NCBI RefSeq assembly: GCF_000002075.1
Contig: NW_004797276.1
Span: 1,923,866 to 1,987,865 of the forward strand
DNA: 64,000 nt
Reading direction: 5' to 3'
Source of the DNA: Aplysia californica
Lineage: Eukaryota; Mollusca; Gastropoda; Aplysiida; Aplysiidae
The notes under the pieces were generated by a model that made no database searches, was not told the DNA's origin, and was given only the letters and a program-made list of their open reading frames with translations. Positions 14,701 through 25,084 of this stretch are shown in pieces; the first letter of the stretch is position 1, and every line of letters starts with the position of its first letter. The translations under genes and the position numbers were made by a program.

Positions 14701-15058
14701 GGCAAGGCACAACTGAGCCTGGGCTTGGATGAGGTCATCACGCTCACGACTATGACCACTGGTCAGAAGGGTGCTTATCCTGAGCCTCCTCCTTCTCAGC
14801 CCTTCCCCCTCCCTTACACAGAGGACTTTGAAAGTAAGGATCATTTGCTCATTTTTCCTTGTGTCGCTGCTTCAACAAAAATGGATCGACTTTTTTATTG
14901 GGCTTTACTCAGCTCCCAGCTGTGGTTTGGTTGTTTTTGTGGTTGGCTGTTGTTTTTATCCAATTACTAACACTTGTCTGACAGGCAGTATATGGTTCCA
15001 TCACTTCCTATCCAAATTCAGATCTTGGTCCACATTGACAACAGATTGAAGATGATAA

Positions 15059-15097
<39 letters not shown>

Positions 15098-15099
15098 TC

Positions 15100-15172
<73 letters not shown>

Positions 15173-18100
15173 GACTCCTCAAATGAAACATAATTTCTTA
15201 GAGCATCAAAATTATTTTTATGCCTGTTTTACCTTACCATTTGAAATCTTTATATAGCATCATATTCTGGCATTATTAACCAAGAAAACCTGGCTAATGC
15301 TTTCATTACTCCAAAGTTGCAATGAAGCAGAATAGTCATCAAATTTGTGGGCATGTGCAAGCTAAATGTGTTTCATAACAGTTTGGTGAATTTTTACTAA
15401 AATTTAAGTACTTTTTGTCTTTTGAAATAATCTAAAATCTAGCAATGGCAGCCATGTAATGTACATAAGTAAACAAGTATATAACCAGATGTCAGAGAGA
15501 TAAAAGATTATGCCTAGATAAGGATTTGATGATATATTTGAGAAAAGGTTTAAGCCTTGAGTTTGAGGTCAGATAGGCTTTTCTGGGCACTGTGTTGTGC
15601 AAACCATGTAGCATTTGATTTTTACGTACAATTAGTTCTAGCATGAAAACACAAATAACTACTCCCAACCCAAATTTTGGAGTCTTTTTGATTTGGTACA
15701 GAGTAAAACAAGGACTTACTAATGCTATTCCTTCTAATGCTTTCTCTACCTTATGAAAAGAAAGAAGAAACAAAAAAAAGTGCCAGAGATTTGCAGTTAT
15801 TGATGACCCAGGAGAAATTACTGATTGCAAGGGACGAACAGTCTTTCTTTTTTTGTGTTGACTTTGCACAATATTATTTCATTTAAATATAACTTATTCT
15901 TTAGTATAAGAATGTAAAAAGAATTGGAAATTATCAAATACTATTGTCATCCATTTCCACATGGAAGGTTACAAACCACCACAGGAACCCCCCAATTTGG
16001 CTCAGTAGTTTGGTGTATATGAAGTGACTGAATTGCCTGGGCCACATAGTCATGTCAATAGCGAAAAAGTCATTTTCGAAAATAAGAATGAACTACTAAT
16101 GCATAGAAACAGATGACTCTGGATGACTCATCAAATTCCAAAAGTTCTCAAAAAAGAACGAAATGGGTAAAAAGTGAGAAAAAAAAGAGCTCGCATAGAA
16201 GACCTGGTGTACAGTAAACCTAGTTATCTATACATAATCTGTGCATGCATACCTTTCTGACTGATTTGATACAGCTAATCAGGTTGGCAGCATATTCATA
16301 AAAATGTTTTAAAAGTGTGGATTCTTTTGCGTTCATCTGGAAACATCAAGAAAATGTGAGACTAATTAATTTGAGACGATAGAATTTCAGCTCTTGGAAT
16401 TAAAGTTTGTTTCTTTTACTCCTTCCGAAATGTGAAACTTGACTGGAGGGCTAAATGATGATTTTTTCCCCTCCTGGAACAGGAAAATATACTTACATGC
16501 TTTAAATAAGCTTTTCTGAATTGTAAATGTTCATACTAAGTTGTATTCATGTTCACTCTTTGGACAAGTTAAACCTCTTTACAAGTTGGTTATTATAATG
16601 TTTCTCAGCTACTTGGAGACTAGTCATCTTTTAACAGATTGCAGCAGTAATCCTCATCTAGGTGAAAGGAGTAAAACTTGTCTAGAAATATATGTTTTTC
16701 TTTCTTGATGAAATCAAAAAAGGTATGAGGTAATACCTGCTGATGGGTGTTGGTTTTCAAAAGTTGTTTGTTTAGAATAAATCAATATGTTTTTCACGTC
16801 TCTTTCTGTTGATGTAATAGGGGACAATACTCTTCGCTGTCTTCCCATCATATCTGCAACACACTTTCAGCAATACCAAAGCTTCATGAATACAATCTTA
16901 TTGATCATAGGCTTCTCACTGTATGAAGAACCCTTCAATCTTGCCCAACAAAGTGGAGCATATGAAATCCTTTCTACAAATAACAACAAGTTCGCCCGGC
17001 AAATGACAATAATGGAGCCAATTCTCTGGAGCAAATTCGGGGGAGTCTGTAAAACTGTCAATGTCATTGGCAGTACTGACTGGTAAGATGCTGCCAGGCT
17101 CAGGCCAGTGTTCTGTTCACCTTCCAACATATGTATGCTTGTGTGCGCCATGACCCAGGCTTGAAAAAAATTAGAAACAGATGCTAACATGTTGCTAATC
17201 AGCTTCAGTTTGTTTTTTAACTTCTGCTCATAGGGGTTTACCAATAGTAGCTTGAGACTTATTACATCAGTTTAGTTGAGAGAGAAAACCTTGAACATAG
17301 TCTTTGGATCGTTTGGGGCGTTTTTTATTCTTAAAATCTCATGGAATTTTTCAGGAAAATCTGACCATACTAATTTTGTTCGATTGAAAGTAATCCAAAT
17401 TTGAATGACTACTTTGGTCTCTAAGAGTTTGGGTTTTTTTGTTTGTTTGTTTTTTCAATTATCTTTCTCTTTGATACATATGTACTTTAAAAACTGCCCT
17501 AATGTTGAAGCAATAGAAGGCCTACAGTAATACAATTGGACAGCATAAATGAATGATTTGCACTAAGTCTAATGAACAGAAAATTATAAACTGCTCACAG
17601 AAATGCATTTATAAATGTCTCACTCACTCTTTGAAAAAGGGAATCTAAAAAAACCGTTTGCTTGAGACCTGCCACTATCTAGATGACAGAAATAGTGAGG
17701 CAACAGTTTAGAACATGAGTTGTGTTTGCTTTGCCAAAGATCAGCCTTCCCTTTTTGCACATTCAAGTTTTTCCTTGTTTATTTCCAAGAAACACAAATG
17801 CCACCACAGCCATTGATTTCGATTTAAAAAGAGATGTTTTTTTAAAAAGAATCAAATGTGAGCACATTTTGATTAAATCATAGTGCCTCCAACAAAGATA
17901 CACTTCTGCTGTTGACAAGTCAAATCTTCTGAAAGGAATGTCGAATTTCAAGTCTCTGTCTTCACCCAGTGGGACTGTTTTTACAGATTTCAATAGACCA
18001 TTAGGTGGATTGTTATAGAGAGTTCCAAGAAATCATGTTCTTAAGTGTCTGTGACTGAAGAAGAATTTTCACTGTCGCTAACTCAACTATATCAAACCCC

Positions 18101-20769
18101 TCCCTTACCTTATTTAGGCCATATGTGGCCTAAGTAAGCACTCCCTATATCAAATGCATGACTCATGGAAACATTCGCTACACTTATTGTATGACTTCCT
18201 ACAGGGATATTTGATATAAAATACTTGTTATTTTACCTCGCAGTTGGAGTTGGCATATATCTAATATTTTGCTTTATTTTTTTCCCTTCCTTCAATTTTA
18301 CTTACTGTTCAGAATTACTTTTTTCTAATGTTAAATTTTCAGAGACCTGCATCTGCAGCGGATTTTGCTTAAATTGAACAACTAATAGAAAAAAATGTTT
18401 CAAGTAATATAATATATCTCTTTTTGTATCTCCTTAACTTAATTTGTTTAATAATGTATATATACCCTGTATTGTTGAAAATCAAGTGATTAAAAAGATG
18501 ATTTGGGGGTTCTCGTGGTCGAGAGGTTACAGTGTTCGACTCTCATTCAATAGGTCCCGGGTTCGAATTCGGATAGAGACGTAACATTTTCTTCTCTAAA
18601 ATTGTTCTCCTTTCACCTTCTTTCCTGCTGTCTAACAATATTTTGTTGTCTGCCTTTGTCTCAACGTCCTGCGCCCACCCCCTCACCTCCTTTGCCCCCT
18701 CCTCCAGGCTCCTAACTCTTTCTGCTGCCTTTCTACTGCTACTCCTTGGCTCCTTCTTACTGCTGTCTTTCAGCCACAACCCTGATCATATGGTAAATTA
18801 TAAGATCTAACACCTACCTGGCCTTCTCGGATAAGGGCGAAAAATCTCAAAGGTAGCGTGTGCAAGTTGCGCATGTTAATGACGCTTGGTGGTCCAAAAT
18901 CGATAAGAATAGGTCTCGCCGCCAACCGAACAAAATTTTAACATTTCCTACCAACTGAAAATGTTAATTGTGTCCCACGTGCTCATATGACCTTATGCAG
19001 TTGCGAGCACCAAAAAACACTTACCCAAAAAAAATAAAAAATTTCTGTTTACTTTTGTATCTTTTGTTTTTGTAGCACTGATATTATATTAGACTAGATG
19101 AACTATATTTCTATGACAGAGGATATATTCACCTGTCATTTGAGCTTACAATTTTGTTTTGAAGAAAGGTCTCGAAAAAAAAGGTATATTCTATTTTGGT
19201 GGTGTCAGACGATGTAAGTGCCTAATGATGTATATATCTTGAAGAATACGAGAAAAATAGCTCTAGTTCTTTATTATTTGCTCCATCTATTCTTGGCACT
19301 AGTACCTTTCAGATTCATTTTTTTCCTTAAGTCGATTTATTCCTATCACCAGGACTGACATCTATGTGGCAGTAGACTTCCAACTGCCTGTTATAAACGG
19401 GTCACTCGGTGCCTTTGTGGCTGCACGGGTGGACCGGGGAGGTGTTGAGGCCTTTGCAGCTCATGGAATCTTCTTGTTTGTCTTCCCGGATAGGTACATT
19501 GTGACTAACGACTTTGGTAAGATTGACAACTATCCACCCTTTTCTTATTAAGAGATTATTGTTGTTTATGGTCAGGTGTAAAAAGAAAAATCCTCTTTTG
19601 CATTATTCGACAATGCATGCCAACACTTGTTCTGGTTGTAAACCACATTGAGCATAGAGTAGAATGTGGGTATACGCTGTCTAAATACAACCATTATTAT
19701 TATTATTGTTATCATCCTTTTTATAATTATTATTATCACGTATTAACAAAGCTATTAAGCCAAGTATTGCGTAGATACAAGATTCCTTTTGCACTCGTTT
19801 TGTTTAAATGGGCTTCATTTTTACTTGTGTTTGTTGAAGAAACATGTCTCCCATTTCTAACAAGATATGAACTTTGGATTTTTGATAGCAGTGGTAGGAA
19901 ATGGGGGAGAGAGGAGGTGTTTTTGCCAAAGTTGTTGGTAAACTTTTTTTTATTTCACCTCTTTGATAACTTTATAGCTCATTTAAGATGTGAAATGTTT
20001 AACAACAAAAAGCCTTTTCTAATTTTTTTTAGCCCGTACAAAAACCCTCAAGAACGGGTCTCTGGTCTTCGAGACAGGAGAGTGGCACAGACTGGGTCTG
20101 CTGGTTCAGGTAAACCAATTTTTAGCTATACTGTGCGGGCTTCCAGTCAAAATCATAGTATTGGACCATTATAATTTTATGGGTATCTGAACAGAGAAGT
20201 TATCTGTGGAAGTTGAAATAGATGTCAAAATGGTTTGATATGACTGTAGGCCTATACATGCATGTACATTTTTATAAAGGGATGTGATATTTTAATATGA
20301 GGAGATGTCGAGCCAACAGACTGAGCATAAGAGGGTGCTAATGTATACTGCAACATAACAATTTATTCAACCTTAAAAATCATCTTGCCAGTTTGTTTCT
20401 TTCTTTTCCATGTGGCCAGGGGATAAGACAAAGTGCATCATTATATCCAAAATTATCCCATCTGGGTCAATTAAAAACAAACTTCATTTTATTTTTGTCT
20501 TTGAACTTGTTTTTCTCTCTGTGCTCAAACATTTGCTTGATTATTTCTCTCATCAGGATGGCAACGTTCAGGGAAGCTTTGATAAGAAAATTCTGTTCAA
20601 CATGCCTGTCCCAGCTCTGCCCGTGAGTGGTTTTGCCGCTATCGGCACAGACACATTTGGACTGGCAGATTTCGATAACCTACAGCTGACTGGACCTTCC
20701 GAAGGGAGCAAGATAATGTCGAAGCATTTACACTCCAAGTCTTTGTACTTTGAGAAAGAACATCACTAA
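2197..20769 (+). CDS. GALC: Galactocerebrosidase copy A (GH59), 18 coding exons, about 683 aa
   Basis: Lysosomal galactosylceramidase, which removes galactose from galactosylceramide and related lipids. Coding exons: 2197-2325, 3073-3141, 3800-3863, 4352-4440, 4784-4948, 5369-5407, 5605-5732, 6068-6185, 9428-9465, 10474-10598, 11198-11337, 12767-12856, 13501-13590, 14692-14833, 16911-17082 (16b), 19353-19516, 20033-20109, 20557-20769. All borders are GT-AG and keep one frame, totalling 2052 nt; human GALC is about 685 aa. Residues 1-20 look like a signal peptide. The TIM barrel holds [21 protein letters not shown], the acid/base Glu176 in IWNER and the nucleophile Glu251 in [13 protein letters not shown] and AHTTQF follow, then the beta-sandwich and a C-terminal lectin domain (exons 15-19, ending [17 protein letters not shown]). 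The start is the first ATG after the acceptor at 2167; copy B has an extra ATG two codons earlier that is ATA here. The SGGG loop of copy B is one residue shorter here (SAG). By eye about 30 residues differ from copy B. Confidence 0.93.
7027..8283. mobile_element. 1.26-kb element with ~50-bp terminal inverted repeats, TA target duplication
   Basis: The left end (TAGTCTGGGCAACACC...) and the reverse complement of the right end (TAATCTGGGCAGCACC...) match for about 50 bases, including ACTTATCGACCTCATTACAC. TA lies outside both ends (7025-7026 and 8284-8285). The aligned site in copy B intron 9 (about 42415) is empty, reading CCTAGTTGCC. No transposase was recognised inside, so it looks non-autonomous; the TA target suggests the Tc1/mariner group. 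It carries a 36-bp unit in two perfect tandem copies (about 8086-8157). Confidence 0.75.
8086..8157. repeat. 36-bp tandem duplication
   Basis: The 36-bp unit starting ATGATCATAGACAATATC occurs twice in direct succession without a change, inside the 1.26-kb inverted-repeat element. Confidence 0.85.
8528..8614. repeat. ~44-bp tandem duplication in intron 9 of copy A
   Basis: A unit containing GATATGATTCTTACCTTGCA is present twice in a row. The aligned place in copy B (about 42720-42765) has it once, so the duplication is specific to copy A. Confidence 0.75.
8669..8727. repeat. (TA)n microsatellite
   Basis: A TA run in intron 9 of copy A. The aligned site in copy B (about 42815) has only TATAT. 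Confidence 0.95.
9490..10302. mobile_element. pogo/Tigger-type non-autonomous element (~0.81 kb) in intron 10 of copy A
   Basis: The left end CAGTGGAACTTGGATTCAACG and the reverse complement of the right end (TAACGAACTCGGATTCAACG) are similar inverted repeats. Both are bordered by TA (9488-9489 and 10303-10304). Motifs such as TTCGTTGAATC recur near both ends. No transposase was recognised. Copy B lacks it, since sequence right of 10303 aligns directly with about 44914 onward. The right end is less well defined than the left. Confidence 0.6.
11581..12065. mobile_element. pogo-type MITE (485 bp) in intron 12 of copy A
   Basis: The ends are CAGTCAAACCTG and its inverted counterpart CAGGTTTGACTG, with TA duplicated outside (11579-11580 and 12066-12067). 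Units like ACGGCCACCTGT repeat in both subterminal arms. The aligned site in copy B (about 46223-46232, GAAACTTCTTTCC) is empty, which dates the insertion after the gene duplication or marks a clean loss. A second, interrupted member of the family lies in intron 4 of copy B. No coding sequence. Confidence 0.85.
15060..15173. repeat. (CT)n microsatellite in intron 15 of copy A
   Basis: A CT run with a few interruptions, downstream of exon 15. The aligned place in copy B is the CT / gap / AC block at 49363-49600. Confidence 0.95.
15968..16066 (+). pseudogene. Broken alternative exon 16a of GALC-A
   Basis: This aligns with the intact exon 16a of copy B (50298-50487). The first part reads [12 protein letters not shown], but the next codon is TAG (16006-16008) where copy B has CAG. 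After about 16065 the rest of the exon and roughly 440 bp of following intron are deleted relative to copy B. With a stop and no donor site, this exon cannot give a full-length product. Confidence 0.85.
16911..17082 (+). CDS. GALC: GALC-A exon 16b (only intact member of the alternative set)
   Basis: A 172-nt exon, phase 1 to phase 2, encoding [19 protein letters not shown] and ending GSTDW, the start of the lectin domain. It aligns without gaps at its N-terminal end to the human segment ending APNFADQTGVFE. The acceptor (TTGATCATAG) has a weak pyrimidine tract; the donor is GTAAGA. About 80 nt of intron on each side is nearly identical to copy B (2 differences upstream, none in the first 80 nt downstream), unlike most introns here. 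Confidence 0.9.
18505..19043 (+). mobile_element. tRNA-derived SINE (~0.54 kb) in intron 16 of copy A
   Basis: The 5' end looks like a tRNA gene: an A-box-like TGGTCGAGAGGTTA, then a B box GGTTCGAATTC about 45 bp later. The body is long and ends in an A-rich tail after GTTGCGAGCACC. The whole unit is repeated on the minus strand at 31920-33177, apart from an insertion there. The aligned intron of copy B (about 56260) lacks it. Confidence 0.8.
19605..19745 (+). mobile_element. Retroposon 3' tail ending in (ATT)n, shared by both copies
   Basis: A short segment with TTGTAAACCACATTGAG, then TATACGCTGTCTAAATACAA and an ATT-rich run, the form of many CR1/L2-type LINE or SINE tails. The same tail is at 56865-56965 in copy B, so it predates the duplication. 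Family not determined. Confidence 0.5.
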
Positions 20770-20873
20770 TGGATTTCAGTAACCACATCCTGAGACCTAC
20801 TTCCTATAGTGCACTTCCATACTACCAGCTATAACTTTGTTTTTACGGACATGCAGCTCAATCAGCTTATATA

Positions 20874-20876
20874 AAT

Positions 20877-20879
<3 letters not shown>
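20874..20879 (+). promoter_or_regulatory. Possible polyadenylation signal of GALC-A
   Basis: AATAAA, 105 nt after the stop codon and directly before the GA microsatellite. Copy B has no AATAAA at the matching place. Confidence 0.4.

Positions 20880-20966
<87 letters not shown>
20880..20966. repeat. (GA)n microsatellite
   Basis: A pure GA run in the 3' flank of copy A. Copy B has a much shorter GA run at 59712-59741. Confidence 0.95.
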
Positions 20967-20969
<3 letters not shown>

Positions 20970-21898
20970 AAGAAATATTTGGTTTTGTAACAAAATTCTT
21001 ATTTTGCCCCCAAGCTCTAAACCTTTTACTCAACAACAGCGTTGAACTAGAAGCAGGCAGCATAGCTCAAGCTGCAACATTACTGACCCATTTACAACAA
21101 AAATACACTCAAATGAGAAATGCAGGGGAGAAAATGCATGATTCAGAGGACTTGGCGAATGGGAGCCAAAATAGAATTTAGGTATGAAAATGTTTCACAG
21201 GAAATTTCTTTTATTATTCTCAAAATATGCTTTTGAAAATACCTTTTTTGGAACCAATCTGTGCATTTTGAGATGGAAAGTAGACGCCGTAATCTCAAAA
21301 CCAACCAGTGTCTTTCTTTACAGTACAGGGGGATAATCTCCCTCAGTCTCATTTTTATACCACAGTTGAACACATCATGAAACCTCTCTTTCAACCTTTC
21401 AACTATCAAATCCTGAAAAAGGGTAGTCTTCATCATGTGCGGTTAATCTTTCTGGGCAAAGAAAATACTCTCGCTTTAGATCCTGGGAGGTTTGAAATCC
21501 AGTCTCTCTCTCTCTTTGAGCGCTAGTCTTTGCATTATTGAACTTGTTTGGTTACGCCTCTGAAAGGACATGCTATTAAAAGAAATGGATTTTTTTTTTT
21601 AAACTTTTGTGATTTTTTCTCTAATTACAAATCCAAGGCCAAAATGAGGATTAGTAGATCTATGTGATGGCATTGGCATGGAACTTAGTGATTTTTTTCT
21701 TGCAAGAGTGCCATTATATAGTAGTAGTGGATACTGGTTTTGTATAATATTCTATTCCAGACTGTGATTCACTGAGTATTATAAATTATAACTAAAGCAG
21801 ATGGATGTTGCTCCCTGCACCAATTCATTATCTCTTTCCTGATCTCTCACCCTATATGTGGACATTTATGAGGAGAGAGGTTCTCCTAATTCACTACT

Positions 21899-22145
21899 GT
21901 ACTAGATGTTGTTGTTGTTAGCGATCCAGTAGCATCTGAGCGTTAACTCTTCTGCATGATACCATTCTGTAATACACACATGTAGCTGCATGTCTGTTCT
22001 AATTGTTGTCTTGAGGAGTAGAGGCAATTAGATGTGTGGGGTAGCTTGGGAAGAAAACATCGCCTTAAAGCAGTTAATTTTCTACAGGAGAACAGATGAT
22101 GTTCCACTGTCTCTGAGGGGTAGTCACATAGTGGGCAGGCAGCAG
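21899..22145 (-). mobile_element. 5'-truncated LINE, 3' end with zinc-knuckle-type C-terminus
   Basis: On the minus strand it encodes CPLCDYPSETVEHHLFSC and ends RRAQMLLDR, typical of the C-terminus of some LINE polymerases, followed by a GTT-repeat-type tail. It is bordered by an 11-bp direct repeat AATTCACTACT (21888-21898 and 22146-22156). Copy B has the empty site with one such sequence near 60677, so the insertion followed the gene duplication. Confidence 0.85.
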
Positions 22146-22479
22146 AATTCACTACTACTAGTAGTATTAGAGGAATGTAACATTTTCATAGAGCTTCCTG
22201 TTGATAAAGTGGGAACATCCTTCAGTTTTCTTCAAATACTATGACCGTGTGAAACTTCGCCAAGTTAGTATACTGTCAAAATTATTTTTTAAATAAAAAT
22301 TTACAAAACAGCTTTTTGTGCCTCTTTTTTGCCACAGAGTGAGTTTGAAAGAGAATGATTGCCAATTTTTTAAAATGTTAGTAATCAATTCTTTTTTTGC
22401 TGCCATTTCATACTTATAATTTTTTGTTGGTGGAATTGTACACTTATTCAATCCCACATTTATTCAACAATTGTACTCT

Positions 22480-22932
22480 TGGAATTACTTGAATCCAGAG
22501 CTAGAATCATACTATAGCAAGAGGCACATGTCCATAGCTGCTCATCTCTCCTTTCCAGCGTCCACCTCAGGGTCTTCCTGCTAATTGTCTCCATGAGGAA
22601 CCGGTTTGAGACACACCTGACCACTCCTCGCAGCAAACTTTTTTTCCTGTACCCCGCACACACTTTTCTTTTATTGTGCTGGGTGTGTGGGAGTCTGTCT
22701 CCTCTTAATCATGGGGGCTCTCCTTGCATCTGGCGATCACCATTGGTGGGTCAAGCATGATTTGGCCATTGGGTGCTGCTTTGCCGGCAAGTTCATCAGC
22801 ACTCTCATTTCCGTGCACCCCGGCATGACCAGGGCAGAACACCCATGTAATCTTTAGGAGGAAGCTATTTGCAATGGAAGCTCTCCAGTCGCTGTAGAGC
22901 CACCCACTCCTGATTTTTTCTAGGGTGCTCAT
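22480..22932 (-). mobile_element. 5'-truncated LINE with RNase H fragment
   Basis: The minus strand encodes ITWVFCPGHAGVHGNESADE, the C-terminal part of an RNase H domain as found in several LINE clades, then a degenerate tail. An 11-bp direct repeat AATTGTACTCT flanks it (22469-22479 and 22933-22943). The matching site in copy B (about 61025) is empty. Stops break the frame after the RNase H part. Confidence 0.85.
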
Positions 22933-25084
22933 AATTGTACTCTGCTAAATGCAATTCTAAGAAATGATTTGATGATCCGGGAAATATTTTTTACAACTTT
23001 TTCTTTGAAGCACTTTCGTATTGAATACCTTTTTAGTTATGTAAGCGTGCTTTTTTGTGTGGGAGTAATGTCTCTGCTTCGAAAGTACCGATAGTTTTTT
23101 AACAACTTATTGATATATGCCTGTAGAACCAGGTCACATCACAGGTATGTGTCAGCTTACAGCTGATGTGCTACCTGAAAGTGCATTGCAGACACATAAC
23201 AGCTACATGTACTCAATCTTATATCAGAACAAAATACTTTTTGACATTTTTGGAGCATGATTCATGAGAAAGAATTTTAAAAATTTCAATTTTTAATTTC
23301 CCAGCATTTTTATTATTAGTTATTTGTACTGTTTACAGGTTCTGTCTTATTGTGCGGGTGTTTCCTGTCGTGGGTCCAGAGTACTTAGCATTGTTTTATG
23401 AAGATGAATTGCTCTGCTGTTTTCCTCTATGCACACTGTTATCAACATATCTGATGCAGAGATTCCTCTTGTTTTTCCTCATATAAAGTGTAATGCTACC
23501 TGTAGAAGATAAATGCAGGCAATACACAGTTTCTTGATTCTTGTTTGTGGAGTAAACATCATGAGAGGTCGAAATATGGAGGCCTGCTTGGTTCCCATAC
23601 TGACGACAGTATTTTTTGCTCTTGCAATCGGACTTTTCTTTGGAGTAGATGAATACATGTGTATATGTGTACATTTACTTTATATTGTACATTACTTGGT
23701 GAAATGAAATTTCCATCTTTTGAAGATTGATTTTTGATGCAATGGTTCTGCAAGCGAGTGTGAGAGGCATGTTACATTCCATTTTAAATTGTATTGATAG
23801 TTCTAAAACAAAACACGGTAAAAATGTGAGTGCAATGCAACAAGGAGGAACTACTAAAAACAATGTTCTTTTCCGTTCTTCTTCAACATCACTGGACTTG
23901 CAGTGAAAGCCATTTTGCAGAGAGTAATGGCAGCCATATCAATGCATCTTTAATTACAATAAGATGCATACAAAGGCAAAGTCTGAAACATTCATACTAA
24001 TATTATTGCATTAAACTCTAGACTGGTACTGGTTTCAGTTCACAATTTAAATTTTGTTTTCGTTTTTATTGACTTTATTTTTAATACTAGACATAATGCA
24101 AATTTCTTACAAAGATTTGGTCAGGATAATGTTTTGTATGAAGTGCTCAAGTCTGAAAGGAGCAAGTTTGTTTCGTGTGTTCAGAGATGATAAAAATTAA
24201 TCAGTGCTTACGTAAGACTTTTTTTGTTCAAATTATTTCAAAGCACCAACCATGCCTTTGTGAAAATCTGATAAATGCATTTTGAAGTTAAAACTTTCGA
24301 GTTCTTAATTGACTGTCCAAGTTGAATCAAGATTCTGTGAAGATAACGCATTTCATACATGATCATTGCTAGTCTGGACTCTTTACCTTAAAGTAGCCAG
24401 AGTTGGTGTAGGACACATGGACCATCAAATGGTTTACCAAAAACAAACTGATATTAGTGATATTGCAGAAATTTGAGTCCCATAAAACATTTACTCAAAC
24501 TAAGACATACTCCATAAATGAAAGTTTCACATTTTATTCTATGATGTGTAACACACATGAAAGGGCAGTCAACAGATCTCCATTTCATATTTCAATTATG
24601 AGATGTCACTGGTAAGCGTTTGCTTTGTGTTTAGGCAAGAACTTGAAAGAAGGAGGCACAGAACCAAGCTGCATTTCCCTGTAAAACAAAAACAAATGTC
24701 AGTGTGGTTTCCTTGATGGTTTACCATGTTGTTTTTGTTTTACTCGACAGTTAGCACTGGACATATAAGAGTCTCCAGGGCATTCGTAATAATATGAGGT
24801 CTTTTATTGAAGCATATGGAAGCAGCTCTTGAACTCCCCGCATAGGAATATCATATCTGCACACTAAAAAGTTTACACCCTACTTAAGATCATAAATGAA
24901 ACAAACAAACAAGACATTCTATACTGCTACTAAACTGTATTGGTCATACAGGAGGAATAGCACACTTTTTGGCTTATGCTTATGTTTAACTGACACAATC
25001 ACCGCTGCTGCCATTCGCTGTAAGCATAATAATATATTGTTGTATTATGCTTCATACACGGTCTTTGATTTAACAAATTATTGG

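Larger units (their letters stand above)
20967..25084. other. 3' flank of GALC-A, no host gene seen
   Basis: This aligns along most of its length with 59742-63760 after copy B, so it belongs to the duplicated unit. It holds the two LINE insertions listed separately and otherwise only short, unsupported frames. Confidence 0.7.

Noticed and set aside
15492-15869. 125-aa minus-strand frame in intron 15 of copy A, with partial match at 49750-50037 in copy B
   Set aside because: The likeness reflects common descent of the intron; the frame is interrupted in copy B and no motif is seen.
16867-17244. 125-aa minus-strand frame over exon 16b
   Set aside because: Antisense shadow of a real exon; it persists because the region is conserved between copies.
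18505-18590. A possible functional tRNA gene
   Set aside because: The A and B boxes fit, but the rest does not fold as a tRNA and the segment continues into a repeated 540-bp body, so it is a SINE head.
19617-20174. 185-aa plus-strand frame
   Set aside because: It crosses a retroposon tail, intron and exon 18 of GALC-A in the wrong frame.
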